Assembly: GCA_018907035.1 (NCBI GenBank)
Contig: JACCIC010000002.1
Span: 8,197,501 to 8,261,500, forward strand
Reading direction: 5' to 3'
Origin: Sycobia sp. Sy_11
Lineage: Eukaryota > Arthropoda > Insecta > Hymenoptera > Epichrysomallidae
DNA length: 64,000 nt
Numbering within the stretch: position 1 is the stretch's first letter; each line of letters starts with the position of its first letter. Below the pieces are notes generated by a model. The model was given only the letters and a program-made list of their open reading frames with translations, did no database searches and was not told the DNA's origin. Both the position numbers and the translations under genes were made by a program. Positions 12,539 to 24,661 of the stretch are shown piece by piece.

Positions 12539-13670
12539 CAGAAACTATACCGATCGTATTAGAACATTCATTACCATTGCATGTATACTTGAATGTAATC
12601 TTTATTCCAGTAATGTTTATTGATCAAAACGTATTTGACAATATTTGAAGAAGTTATCGTATTTTAAACAAATTTATAGAGGGTAATAAATATTAAAATA
12701 AATCATAAAAAAAGAAGACAGGGGACACTAATTTATGCGATTTAATGCTGAGATGTTGCCTGATTACGAAGCTTGTGCTGACCCAGTAATAAAATAAAAA
12801 ATTCATCACAACTAAAATGTAAGCTATTATTATGTTTTATGTCACTGATTTGAATACTGATTATTTTTATGTCTAATTACACGATAAAAGAAAGAATTAA
12901 ATGATAATAAAATTTTAAAAAAATGTTTAAAAAAAGGAAATAGTAAAAAATACGAAAGACAAATAACTTATTACTTACCTTCTTCAGTATTGTGTTACTG
13001 GTTCCTCTAGGGTAAGCTTCGGTGTAATTTTTTTAACCTGCGCAAATCCTTTATTTCACTCAGTAATTCATTCAATCTCATGCAAAAACTACTTATTTAC
13101 AGTAATATTACTAATAAACTTCTTAAATTTGGCTCCACTTGTCTTTAAATACACGAACATACAATTACTCTGCTTACACTTTTCATGGATTAAGAAAATA
13201 ACATTGAAGCAACAAGGAATACTGAAGATATATACAGAAGCGACCCTCTATGTTGTATCTTGACTATTTACTATAATGTTGACTATTTGCGCCTTAGATA
13301 ATCTTGCACACAGAGGGCGCATTCAATATTAGCATATGTAAATGACATAAAAAGATAGCCGAAGAGATAGAGAGAGGGAGAGGATTTCCTCTTGTACACT
13401 TCCCTCATTGGCTGTACGTTGAAAAAAAATAAGGAGTGAGTGAGAGACAAATTTAGCTAATCTCATTCTTTAACATTCTAAATGTCGTTTATATATATAA
13501 ATACTTTAGCTCATTTTAGTTTGCAATGCTCCGTCCATGTATAGATGCTTTAAGATTAATACGCCCGAATTGGTAAACAAGCCTAAGCCTATTATTCGAA
13601 TCTGGCATGAGAGAGAGCGACGATTTAAGAGATTATGTGCCTTCATTGATATTTCAGGTGATTTTCACAT

Positions 13671-13758
13671 CGCGTCCCTTGAACCTGTGCTCTGAAGTTT
13701 GTTGCATCGTTGGACTTTCAAATGAAAGCTTCAGAGTCCTGCAGGTTCAAGGCATACG
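13671..13758 (+). ncRNA. Candidate microRNA precursor hairpin (intronic)
   Basis: The arms pair as follows. 13677-13687 (CCTTGAACCTG) is complementary to 13742-13752 (CAGGTTCAAGG), 11 bp. A small internal loop (TG versus TCCTG) follows. Then 13690-13697 (CTCTGAAG) pairs with 13729-13736 (CTTCAGAG), 8 bp, with 2-3 further pairs toward a terminal loop of about 25 nt. The base extends with imperfect pairing (13671-13675 with 13754-13758), and TTCAC at 13664-13668 could pair with GTGAA beyond. The size and shape suit a pre-miRNA. I do not recognise a known family, and the strand is uncertain because the hairpin is near-symmetric. Confidence 0.5.
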
Positions 13759-16700
13759 AAAGTAGGTGAACGTCATTGAGGACTGCACAAGCCCATCTGC
13801 CTTTCTCCATGTACTTTTTAGTTCTTTTTACCCATGATATATGCTATATTTTTCACGGAGTTCTTCGATAAAATAAAAGATATTTTTTCTATTTTTTAAT
13901 TAAAGCTCAGCTAGAAATGTTTGTAAATTAATCACACGATATTAAGGATGTTAAAAGATTATTAATGTAATTTTTATAGCACTGAATTAATTTCGAATAA
14001 ACAGTAAAAACTGTTATTATTAGCGTTTTCTTCACCTCGGATTCGCTCGCACGCAACGCATTAAAATCTATGCTTTTATTATTTGCCGTTCCCATTTCAC
14101 ACATCAATCAAACAGATATTATTTGAATAAAGAAAACAAACACCATTTCTCTAACACTTTATTTAACAAAAAAAAAAAAAAAAAAAAAAAACAACAACAG
14201 CAACAAAAATAAATAATGAATACAATACATCATGCGCTGACAAATATCACTCTCGTTATACGACAAATAGTATAAATAACAGTTTTATAATATCGCTCAA
14301 ATCGTCGATCAAAGTAAAACTTTATACTCTTGATATTTCGTAGAATAAAAAAAAAAAAAATTCTTAGAGTAGAACGCGACAATAAAGTGTACTTAATACC
14401 ACTTGAAATACTTATACTGCGCGACAAGGCAATAATATAGTTATGGGCGTAAAACATTTATAATCTCTATATAAATTTCTTGGTGATTTATTTTCTGTAG
14501 CACTCGCACTACTGGTAGTCACCTCAAGTGCAACGTTTTAAGTCTAGTGTGTGTGTGTGTGTGTGCGCGCGCGCGAAAGAGATTTTTTTTTTTTTAATTT
14601 TATTAGCCCGCATGGTATAATAGCTTAAATTGGCTTAAAGTCAGCGCGATTTGGCGCGTGGGCGGGCAATGGCTCTTGCACCACGCGAAAAATAGACCAA
14701 AATCGATGCCTGTGCTAGACGAGCTCCACCTTTTAGTTGTTGTCTATATAGACGCTTGTAAGGCTCGCCCCCACCCCCACCCCCGAAGCCACCCCATTTC
14801 TGTCCCATTTCTTTTCTTTGCTTCTTCGCTCACGTACTACCGTTGGTACTGCTCTCTGGTTTTTATGACGCTGGTTCCTCCCCCTCCGCTCCTCACTCTC
14901 TCTCTCTCTCGCTCTCTCTCTCTCTCACTGGTCCGCCGCGCAGATGAAAATATTTTTTTTCTAGCGCGGCGCGCGCGATGGTCGTCGCACCGCTTATTCT
15001 ACTTGGGCGCGCGATGTGCTGAAGACTACGACGACGAAATTATTAACTTTTCAGAATTTTGGTCTGTCGAGATCGTGTTTTGAATTGTATAGAACGTAAG
15101 CGCGCTCGTCCAACAATGATTTCAACGAAACTACGAATATTGTTTGAAAGAAAAAATGTTTCATTTTACGGGTATAACGATTTTCAAGGAATGTTCGTTG
15201 TTTATATTGTATGTAAAAATACGTGAACCAATTGATTTTTAAAGGACGTACATATAGAATGATTATTATTTTCGATTGCAATTTTAATTAAATTTTAATT
15301 AAAAATTGAATTTAAAAGAATCTCATGATTATGATGAGATTTCCTAGAAATAAAAGAAATTAAAAATTGAATTTAAAAATTGGATTAAGTTGAAAAAATA
15401 ATTTAAATACCACGTGAATATCTAAATTTTCTTTATATTTTTGGACATTGCTTTATCATACAAACATTTACATAAAATATTCAAGTTATGCAAATACAAT
15501 ACATAATTTAGAATTTAAAATATTGATTTCGTTTGAAATAGTTACTACTGAAAAAATGAATATCACAATCTATATAATCTGGAAATATATGGAATCAAAG
15601 TATAAAACTTTTATTTCTTATATTTCGTACTTTCTTTTAAATTAAAGTAAACCAATACCTTTAGAAATTTATGTCTATCGCTTCAAAACACATTAAATAA
15701 AAACGTGTTAATAAATAAATAAGGAAACATTTTTGGAAAATATTTAAATTCTTTGTGTTCACTTATACATCGTAGATTGAAAATTGAAAAAATGTGTGAA
15801 CATAAATAAAGTAATCAATTTTTTAGTATTGAAGAAAAAATTATATTTTCTATGTGTATTATCTAATTTATTCTTATATTATATCAAAATAATTGTTTAA
15901 ATCCAATTTTCTTGTCGACACCATAAGTCAAGACCCCGTGTGGCGGCTTATCGATTGTAAAACATGAAAAGCTCAAAAAAATTTACTTTCCCGAAATCAT
16001 ATCTACGTATATAATCGCAAATTATTTCAGCAAAGTTTACTAAAGTACACTAAAAGTTTAATAAAGTTATATATTTCTAATTTTTCAGAATTTATCATTT
16101 ATAGAATCGATGCATTAAATTTTATGAAATATTTATGGAGCAAGAGCACGATACATAAATTTATTATACATTTATATTATATATATAGATGAAAAGGTGA
16201 TGCATCGAAGACAATGGAATTGAAATGCAAATATAACTTAATATAACTTCAATCAACGTGTATTAAGATTCAAATAATGATTTTATCAATGTATACTCTT
16301 CAAAATGACTAGATAATTAATCTTTCTTAGTTTTTTTCATATATATCTATATATAGACACGAATCTTTTTTATGAAGCTTGTATAATGTCAGCTCTTTCA
16401 TTCATCTTCCTTATTCGAGTTTATCTTTAAATAAACTCTTATACTCTAATAAAAGATAGTATATATCACGCACTGGTCGTTCTCAGATTTAGTATACAAA
16501 ATCCCGTGGCGTGCAGGTTTATTATGAGTAAAATTTCTCGCATCAAAGTTTATAGAGTCTTTTGTATATAAAAGAAATATTTAAGTCTGAAAATTATGGG
16601 AAATAAAGTTAAAGTAATTCGAGTCTCTTTAGAAAGACTTATTATAATGTTTGCGCCAAAGAAATTAAAGATCTATAACGATGGAAAAGTAAAAAAAAAT

Positions 16701-17220
16701 GAATTTTTCAATATAGATATTAAAAGAACTTTCAGATCTAATTTTTTTTCCTTTAATCAAACCGATGATTCGTTTTTACGGACTTCCGAAAAGCACCGAG
16801 CACTAAAGATTTGAATCAAAATATGTTTATTGAAATGCGGAGCTCTCGTGGGAAAATACATAACAATTATGGTTTTTCGAATTTATTTTATGGAATACGA
16901 AAAATATTTTAAAATATTTCAAACCGATGTTGTAAATTTAATTTCAAATATATGCTTTTTTTCTGTACATTTTTTCGGTACAAGCGACATTTCTGGAGAA
17001 AAATTCCACCATTTTTTCTTCTAGAAATGCTTTATTCGGGAAAAAATATTTTATACATAGGAAATGGATAAAAACATAACAAATACCATAATGCATATAT
17101 AATGTTTGTAAAAATGGTTGTTACAATTAGTTAATGATTAATTGTACATATAATAACGTAAGTTCAAAAGTTGTAGTGTGAGTTCTCGTACAAAAAAAAC
17201 TAGCTATACTAATTACTAAC
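13759..17220 (+). other. Long intron before exon 2, segment 2
   Basis: Mostly AT-rich and without genes. A GC-rich patch at 14640-15050 contains GGGCGGGC, CACCC repeats and a (CT)n tract (14894-14927), and could be an enhancer or cryptic promoter. Other items are poly-A at 14168-14191 and an alternating TG/CG tract at 14548-14575. Confidence 0.45.
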
Positions 17221-17256
17221 GCTAACTCTACTAGAAAAATTCCACCATTCTATATC

Positions 17257-17267
17257 GGGGATTCCCC
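17257..17267. promoter_or_regulatory. Perfect palindromic kB-type (Rel/Dorsal/Relish) site
   Basis: The sequence GGGGATTCCCC is a textbook Rel-family site (GGGRNWYYCC). It lies inside a larger imperfect inverted repeat (TATCGGGG ... CCCCGATA, about 17253-17279) within the long intron. Function is inferred from the motif only; single sites arise by chance, but GC-only half sites are rare in this AT-rich context. Confidence 0.4.
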
Positions 17268-17928
17268 TTCCCCCCGATATTAGCGATGGTAATTGCGTGC
17301 AGAATTGAATTTTCTTGTCGGCAAGCAAAATAGTGATTCTATTTTTTGTTCTCTAATTTTTTTCCTCTTATAATTAAAATTTTTAATTATTTTTACGCCA
17401 CTCTTACCTCAACCTCGCAAAGTTGTCAGATATTTTTTTTTTGCTCTCGTTGTCTAAAATGCGTGTCAAAACTGGCATGGAAAGATGATTTTTGCCGCGT
17501 AAGACGCGTCTCCCTCGCTGCCCTCGGCGGCTAAACCTTCTCGCGAGGCAAATAATCAACTTCCACACCCGCATTGAAACGTACTATAACATTGAAAACA
17601 GCCTAATTATTTCCATTTAATCGATCAGTCATCTATTTAAATGTATACTATTTAGTATTGGTACGGATACTAAATCTCGTTTTAATTTTTTTAATTGATT
17701 TTCTTTAATATTAAATATCTTAATGTCATATTAGTACTTAGTATAGATGCACTATTAGTAGGTTCATAAATATTGGTAAGCTAAATTTACATAACCTCAA
17801 AATTAACCAAATGAGATGTTCTACCTGTTTTTGTTATATTTTATAACAATATTATGACTGACTTTGTTATTCTACGCATCAAGTATCAATGAATTCGTAA
17901 AATATTTGTTTTAAACAAAAGTTCCTAT

Positions 17929-17997
17929 AATGCATTAATTATAAATTTAATGTAAGAGATAATGTAATCTCTTCATTATGTTTATAATTAATGTATT
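17929..17997. repeat. Long AT-rich inverted repeat (hairpin)
   Basis: The left arm ATGCATTAATTATAAA (from 17930) matches the right arm TTTATAATTAATGTAT (ending at 17996) with one mismatch. The pairing continues through a partly matched segment to AAGAGAT / ATCTCTT around a loop of about 6 nt (AATGTA). About 30 bp of stem forms in total. It could be a small MITE, a hairpin RNA or a cruciform-prone palindrome. Nothing else identifies it. Confidence 0.5.
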
Positions 17998-18124
17998 GTA
18001 CGAGCCATTTTGTTAGTTGCTTATATCCATGAATTCATTCCGTGCTTAAATTAATTATTTATGATCAATTAAAAGTTTGAAACTTTTCAAACTGAATTAA
18101 TAAGATCCTTTTGTACTTTCATTG

Positions 18125-18540
18125 AATTAAAATAAAATTTCTAATGGCTCATATTTATTAATAACGAAAAATATTATCTCTGTACAGTCGAGATAAGATC
18201 ATTCACGTGAAAAAAATGTTTGAATAATATTGCATGTATTATCCAGACAAAATAAATAATTTAGAGTCAATTCTGTTAAGTTTGAAGAAGAATGAAAGCA
18301 ACAAATAAAAAGGAAAAGGATAATGTCAGAAAGACAATAAAATTTCCAAATGCTCACATCTATTAATAACGCCAAATATTAAGTCTACAGTCGGATCAAT
18401 TCATATATATCAACCAAAATATTTTCATTATTACATACATACGTATATTATCGAGGCAGAAGAAATAATTTCGAAATGTTGAATGTTGTGAATGTATAAG
18501 ATAAACGACAGCAAAAGAAGAAGGAAAACGATAATGGCAC
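18125..18540. repeat. Diverged tandem duplication, two units of about 205 bp
   Basis: Two consecutive segments, about 18125-18336 and 18337-18540, follow each other in the same order of landmarks. Each begins near AATAAAATTTC followed by CTCA and ATTAATAACG. Each then has a CTACAGTCG or GTACAGTCGA block, a TATTATC..GA(C/G)..A(A/G)AA block, and finally AAAAGGAAAAGGATAATG or AAGGAAAACGATAATGGC. The divergence is considerable, so the duplication is old. No coding potential was seen. Confidence 0.5.
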
Positions 18541-19472
18541 AATGACCTATATAAAACTTGGCGATTGTGTAGGCTTCGACACGTGCGTTACCGAGTGCCA
18601 TATAATAATATAAGAAGATGAAAGCGCGATTTTAAAATGCAAACTTTCGACTGTAATTTATACCTGTATAGCGTGCAGGAGAGTGCATTCGACAAAAATA
18701 ATTGGCATTAGTCAGATTAAAATTATCACGCATTATTGTCCAATAATTCGGAAGACTGTCAAATTGCGAAAAAAATTAACATTTTAATTAATTAACGAGG
18801 GATAAGATATTAAATATCAAAATTGACGCAAAACCTGAGTTTGACATTCTTGTGCGGTGGGTTGACGCACACGAAAATAAGAAATTGATCTTATTTCGAT
18901 AGAACTGTAATGACGATTGTGACAATAAAATACCATTGCGCAAATTCATCCGTACGCTACAATTTAAGTTAATATACGCATCTGCACCTCTCGACTCTAT
19001 TATATTCAGCACTAGACACCAGGAAGTACCTGAAAATAATATATATATATATTCAGATGTATTAACTTTTGTAGCAGGTGTTCTCTGACCGAGTCTGTGA
19101 CACAATGGCGTTTTATTGCCATAACGGTCATTATACTCCTATTGAAATATACCAACTTTATTACCGCACTCTGACGTCATCATGTCGCATAAAAGAGATT
19201 TAAATACCGCATTACATCGAACGCTCCAGAATAAAACATTAATTGCAACCAAATATACATAATAAAAAAAACAACAATATTTTAAGAGTCTCAAAAAGAA
19301 TATCACAAGATAAAAATTTTATTTCTTAACAATTCAGCTATTTCCAGAAACTTTATATAGAATCTTATCATCCTTAAATTGTTAGAATGATTGTTATTCG
19401 TGATTCATATTAATACATTATAAAACAGAATATTTTAAATTTAAATTAGAGGAATTGAAAAGGATTTTGAAA

Positions 19473-19533
19473 GAGGTTCGTTTCGTCCTAGGTTAGCTGC
19501 TGGACTCATCAGTGTAGAACTACGAGTAACCTA
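19473..19533 (-). ncRNA. Hammerhead-ribozyme-like motif in the long intron
   Basis: Read on the minus strand, the conserved core CTGATGA (19512-19506) is followed by GTCC (stem II), a 13-nt loop, GGAC (stem II) and then GAAA (19484-19481). This is the classical hammerhead order. Upstream is a small hairpin GTAG-TT-CTAC, and outside it GGTT can pair with AACC after the GAAA, suggesting an open stem III (type III-like) arrangement. The cleavage triplet and the base pair next to the core are imperfect, so the copy may be inactive. No flanking retroelement was recognised. Confidence 0.55.
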
Positions 19534-20573
19534 TTCCTATACATACAAAATTGTAAAGGAATTATTGAATATACTTATAATTGACATTTAACTACATAGC
19601 TTGTGGATAAAATTTGAAATGAAAAAATGTGGACTTTAAGTAAAAATGCTTCTTTATCATGGTAATCAGTAATTGTACTACAAATATGTTGTACCAATCT
19701 CTTGATAAAAATAGCAATCAGTCAAGCGAATTTTCTTATTTTATGATAATTTATTCTTTCCAAAAACAAGCTATTAAAAAAGTTTAGTCCAACATTGTAT
19801 ATAAGCTGAAAATTACGAAAATGTTTCTTTATGTACGGATCCCTCCCTCTCCCCTCTCTATCTCTATCTCTATCTCTATGTGGCGAATGCTGACTAACTA
19901 CGAATTATACATCCACAATGCACAGCATATTCTCAAGTGTTCGTAATTTCCTTTTGAAATGTCAGCAGAGGTTCTTAAATTACAAAGATTTTCTTTGGTC
20001 AGTTATTTAACAAATATTCATAGGATAAAGAAATATGCATTCCATACTGAAAATTGGAAGAAATCAACCATTACAAATTTAATATTTCCACGTTTTGCAA
20101 CTAAATATAATTATACAATTTACTTATATTTGTTATAAAATACCTTGCGTAAGTGCAATAAACGCTTATCTATACAACGGCGTATTTTATTAAACGTATA
20201 TATTGATGTATTTTTACCCGTAATAAAATTTGACTGCGTTTGGCGTGGTAATTGGATTTTAAATAAATTTTAAAGAATTACTTGCATAAAATTATTGATA
20301 TTCAAGAAATCATTGCAATTTCAGTAACAATTTTTTATACATAACGCAAAATCATCCGAAAAAACGGGAACTTTTTTCTCAGTGTTAATTAATAAATGAC
20401 AAATAATGAAAATACTTAATGAAACAAAATTTCTCAGTGTTAATGAATTAAACTTTCTGCGTAGCTTCGGGGGGGGGGGGGCTGCTGATGACGATGCACG
20501 CACATACAATACCTGTACATTAACGCGTCGCATTTCCATTTGCATCGTCCGAGAAACTTACGCGCGTCATCGT

Positions 20574-20576
<3 letters not shown>

Positions 20577-20639
<63 letters not shown>
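20577..20639. repeat. (TA)n microsatellite
   Basis: About 31 TA units; a G12 run lies about 100 bp upstream (20469-20480). Confidence 0.9.
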
Positions 20640-20640
<1 letters not shown>

Positions 20641-22037
20641 TATTCAACGTAACTGACTGAAATTTCATGGAAATGCGCAAAACTTTTTCTCATTGTTATG
20701 CGACTAAAATTTATTTCATTGACTCGCCGAAGATCCACAAATTTCATAGAAATTTAAATTTCCGTTAAAAAAAATTATTAACGCTGTATCTTTCTATGTA
20801 TAATGCACATGAAACACATCAAAGATATTTTATGCATTGTTATATACGGTTACACTTGTGAAGCATTAATCGAGCTTGTTTGTTTTCACTTGCGATAGTG
20901 GCTAGTCACTAGAGATGCAATGTGTGAAATATTTACAAACCAAAATTCCTTAAATAAAATCGTGTAAATCCTTGTTAAATAAATTCTCAGATGAACTCAG
21001 CTAAACATTTGTATGAATTAAAAGAAGTTTGATAAAAAATAAAATGATATAATTTGTTATATAAATAAAATACAATTAATTAACTATCCATAATTGAAAG
21101 AAATGTAAGATAACAAGGAATAGTAAATTATTTGTTACACAAATTTTAAAAAACTTTATGAATCTCAATTTTCAGTCTATATTCATGAAGTTTGTACGAA
21201 AGTTATCAAAATTTAAGTGACATCTTCACTGATATTTCATGTACTAGCAACTGAAAAAAAATCCATAGGATACTTTATGAATATTCATTAACATTTGACT
21301 TGAAATTTAATAACATTCCACTAGAAATTCATAAAACTACTGTTCCCAAATGGAATTTCATTGTCGAAAATTTGAAATTTCAAAGCTTTTTTTTAACAGT
21401 ATGTCTATTATATATACATACAGTATATACAGAGTTGATATTTTATTATACGCAATAAAGGACGAAAGTCTCTGCGAGTATATATCGAATATATATATAG
21501 CTGCTCGCGTACGTTCGTATCTGGCTCGTGTGCACGAGAATTCCTTTTACGCGCCTCTAGACTGGCGAGGAATAAGATTGGAAGCGGGGGGGAGGGGTGT
21601 AATAACGCGACCATCTAATATATACAGATAAATTTTTGTTCTGCTGTGCGAAACGCGCCGCGCACCGCGCCCCACGACCGTCGGAAATTTTTCTTCCACA
21701 TGCATATCCCGTGCGCGTATAATACACCACACGTATAAAGGAGAGCCTTCGTTCGATAGCGCGCGCGCGCGCGCGCGCCCCACGAGAAGCGATCAATCCT
21801 CCTCAGGTGAGGCAGTGGGCGAGACGGCGGCGAGGGGGGTGGGGTGGGGAGGACGCGCGCAGGTTAAAGTATACAAAGTGCGCTTGAAATTTCTGTATAT
21901 GCAACGCTGCACGGCTGGAGCACGGGGCGGGAGGGGGGAGGGAGAGTAGTTTCGTCGGAGTCGGTGTGGCCGCGCCTAAGCGCTCGCGCACAGGTGTGCA
22001 CCTGGTAAAGATGCATACGTATGTGTATGTATGTATG

Positions 22038-22042
<5 letters not shown>

Positions 22043-22081
<39 letters not shown>
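22043..22081. repeat. (TATG)n/(TA)n compound microsatellite
   Basis: TATG units at 22019-22042 run into a pure TA tract. Confidence 0.85.
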
Positions 22082-22085
<4 letters not shown>

Positions 22086-22215
22086 AGAACTCGAATAGTA
22101 GCAAAGGTACCGTAGGGGGTGTGCGCCCCTCTCCTTCTTCACCGCCGCCCAAAGAGTTGCGCTTGTATAGTGAGAGCGCGGTCGATGTGCAGCTGTGGGA
22201 TTTGAAAGACGACCG

Positions 22216-22216
<1 letters not shown>

Positions 22217-22261
<45 letters not shown>
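22217..22261. repeat. (TA)n microsatellite
   Basis: About 22 TA units embedded in a GC-rich stretch. Confidence 0.9.
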
Positions 22262-22262
<1 letters not shown>

Positions 22263-23789
22263 CGTGGCGGCAGAAACGAGCACGCAAGGTGCGAGAGCTC
22301 GCGACGATTGAAAGATTTGTCTCCGTGCCAAAAGCGCGGAGAATCTAGAGCTCGGGCTCGTTCCTGATTTAGGTGACCTCTCGCATCCCCCCCCCTCCCT
22401 TCCCTTTCCCATTCCCCTCGCCCGTTAGTTCCTGCGATCGATCAGATCCACCGGCAGTTTTCCTGCGGTCTACCCCCCCCTACTCCTGTCCGCCTTCGCC
22501 TTCTCCTTCTCCATCTTCTTCTTCTTTTTCTTATCCCTACTGCTCCTCTGTTATATTTCCTCTATACTTCTGCTTCTCGGGCTTTCCGTACGGCTATCTT
22601 ATCTAACCTGGGATTCTTCTCCTTTGGACTCGATGCTCTTTCCTTTTTCCCGCAGATTGTCTTTATCTATTACGGTCGTCCTATATGGCGCCGTCCTATA
22701 TTTCCAGAGATCAAATGGCAGCGGCTATTGCCGGGCAATAATAATTTTTCGTCAAAAACTTATTGTTCCCTTTATTATTATTATAATTAATGTAAGGAAT
22801 GCCTAGCAATGCAGAAACGAAAAGACCAATTCAAAATTCAACTCAATTAAATAATATTGAAACCCCCCTAACCAAAATTAATACATTTAAAGGAGTCTCG
22901 ACACAAAAGCCAGCATAATTCGTAATTTAACATTGATAACTGAGAGGATTGCAGTCGTATAATGTCTGATGTATAATTTTAAATCTGAAGCAGCAGTCTA
23001 TCGAACCATGCCATAATATTACAGTTTCTTTTTAACATTAAAATTTTATTTATCCTGTAACTACACTCGTCTCTATCCATTTCAAAATAACATAAAAGAA
23101 TAACACGGAATTCTGAATTGTTTTATATAATGTACAAGTTTATGCAGTGTAAAGTGTTCTTATTTAATTGGTACATTAGGCTTATTTAGAAAAGTATTAA
23201 TTTTTGGGCTTGATAACCTGTAAAAATCTATTTCGCTGACCGAAAAACATAAAGTAATATTAATATTACCAGAGGGACTTTAATGGTCACAGGACTCCCC
23301 CCCCCCTCCTTAAGGCTCCCATAAATTTTCGAATATCTATACCGCCGCGGGCTCACCTGATAGGACAAGATGGTGTTGCGCGCTAAATCGATTTCCTAAA
23401 GGGTATATGCCAACCCAAGGGCTGGCACGCGATGAAATTCAGATTCTTATTATGCTTTATAGTTGCAAACTCGACAATCGACGTTTAAATACGTGCCAAG
23501 AGTTCAAAAGCAGCGGATCGCCACCTGATCGCAGAGTACGACGAAGGTACACCGTCGCATTGTTACACGGGCGTGTCTCAAATCGCTCTTTATTGATAGA
23601 GTGACACATTTCGGCAAGAGCGAAGTGAAACATACACTGCGTCGATTTCTATAGGGAGTGCTTTAACTATTTTTCTCACGACCAGTTCTTTAATGTGTCT
23701 AATATTCGCTATTTAAACTTTAGAGAGTAATAGACAATTTAATATAATCTATAATAAAAGTTAATAATCTAATTTTAATATATTTTTTA

Positions 23790-23791
<2 letters not shown>

Positions 23792-23829
<38 letters not shown>

Positions 23830-23830
23830 G
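23792..23830. repeat. (TTA)n microsatellite
   Basis: About 13 TTA units with one G substitution near the end. Confidence 0.9.
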
Positions 23831-24597
23831 TATTAATTATGCTTGTATTGAATTCCAAAATTTGAACAGAACTCTATATACTTTTGCCCGTAGCAAATGT
23901 TTAGTGAAATGTTCGCTTAAATCAATTGAGAGTTCAGTTTCCGAGGAAATGGCAACACGACGAGGAAAAAAAATGTTACTTTAAGAAAGACCTGTTTTTG
24001 AAGTTCTTCGGCACTTTTTCAAAGGTACGAGAGAGCTCAAATAAAATGAAGGAAAAGTACAGTTGGACTTTCTCGGAGCACCAAAAGGGTTTCGGAGAAT
24101 ATTTTAAAATTCTTCGAAAGATGGATTTTTTGAAATTGATAAAGTGGTATATACCATTGTATGCTACAGCCTTCATGGTATATATAAAAATAGATCAATT
24201 TAATTATTAATTCGATTATTACGCCAACTATCATTATACCGTGCAAATTTATGAAGGTGCACAACAAAAGAGCGTTGCTTGCTTTATTTATATAACGGTA
24301 AGGGCGCTTGTAGCACTTTTAAATAAACATCCTTCGTATATCCGTATTTTCATTATGGCGCGGATGCGAGAAAGCCAGAGCCCAACAAAGGATGCGCAAC
24401 ACATTAATTTGGTGCGCACTACTATAACAATGCGTTATTTTAAGATAAGGATTAATAAATCCCCGCGTGCACGCTGAAGTTCCTGCTCGGTCTACAGTTT
24501 CGCCATCGATTTCCAATGAAGTATTCAATTATGATTATAACAACTGCCAACTATACTGCTTATTAATATTATTCCCGTGCTCTGATTTTCTTTTTTA

Positions 24598-24599
<2 letters not shown>

Positions 24600-24658
<59 letters not shown>
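24600..24658. repeat. (TA)n microsatellite
   Basis: About 29 TA units in the long intron. Confidence 0.9.

Positions 24659-24661
<3 letters not shown>

Larger units (their letters stand above)
8798..13670 (+). other. Long intron before exon 2, segment 1
   Basis: Non-coding, AT-rich intron. It contains (TA)n tracts at 10602-10646, 11227-11267 and 12484-12528, and a CTT tract at about 11677-11720 whose antisense frame reads as poly-Lys/Arg. No exon-like segment with credible borders was recognised. Confidence 0.6.

Noticed and set aside
16985..17250. Repeated word AAAATTCCACCATT (17000 and 17236)
   Set aside because: Only 14-15 bp shared with no extended similarity; likely chance or too short to interpret.
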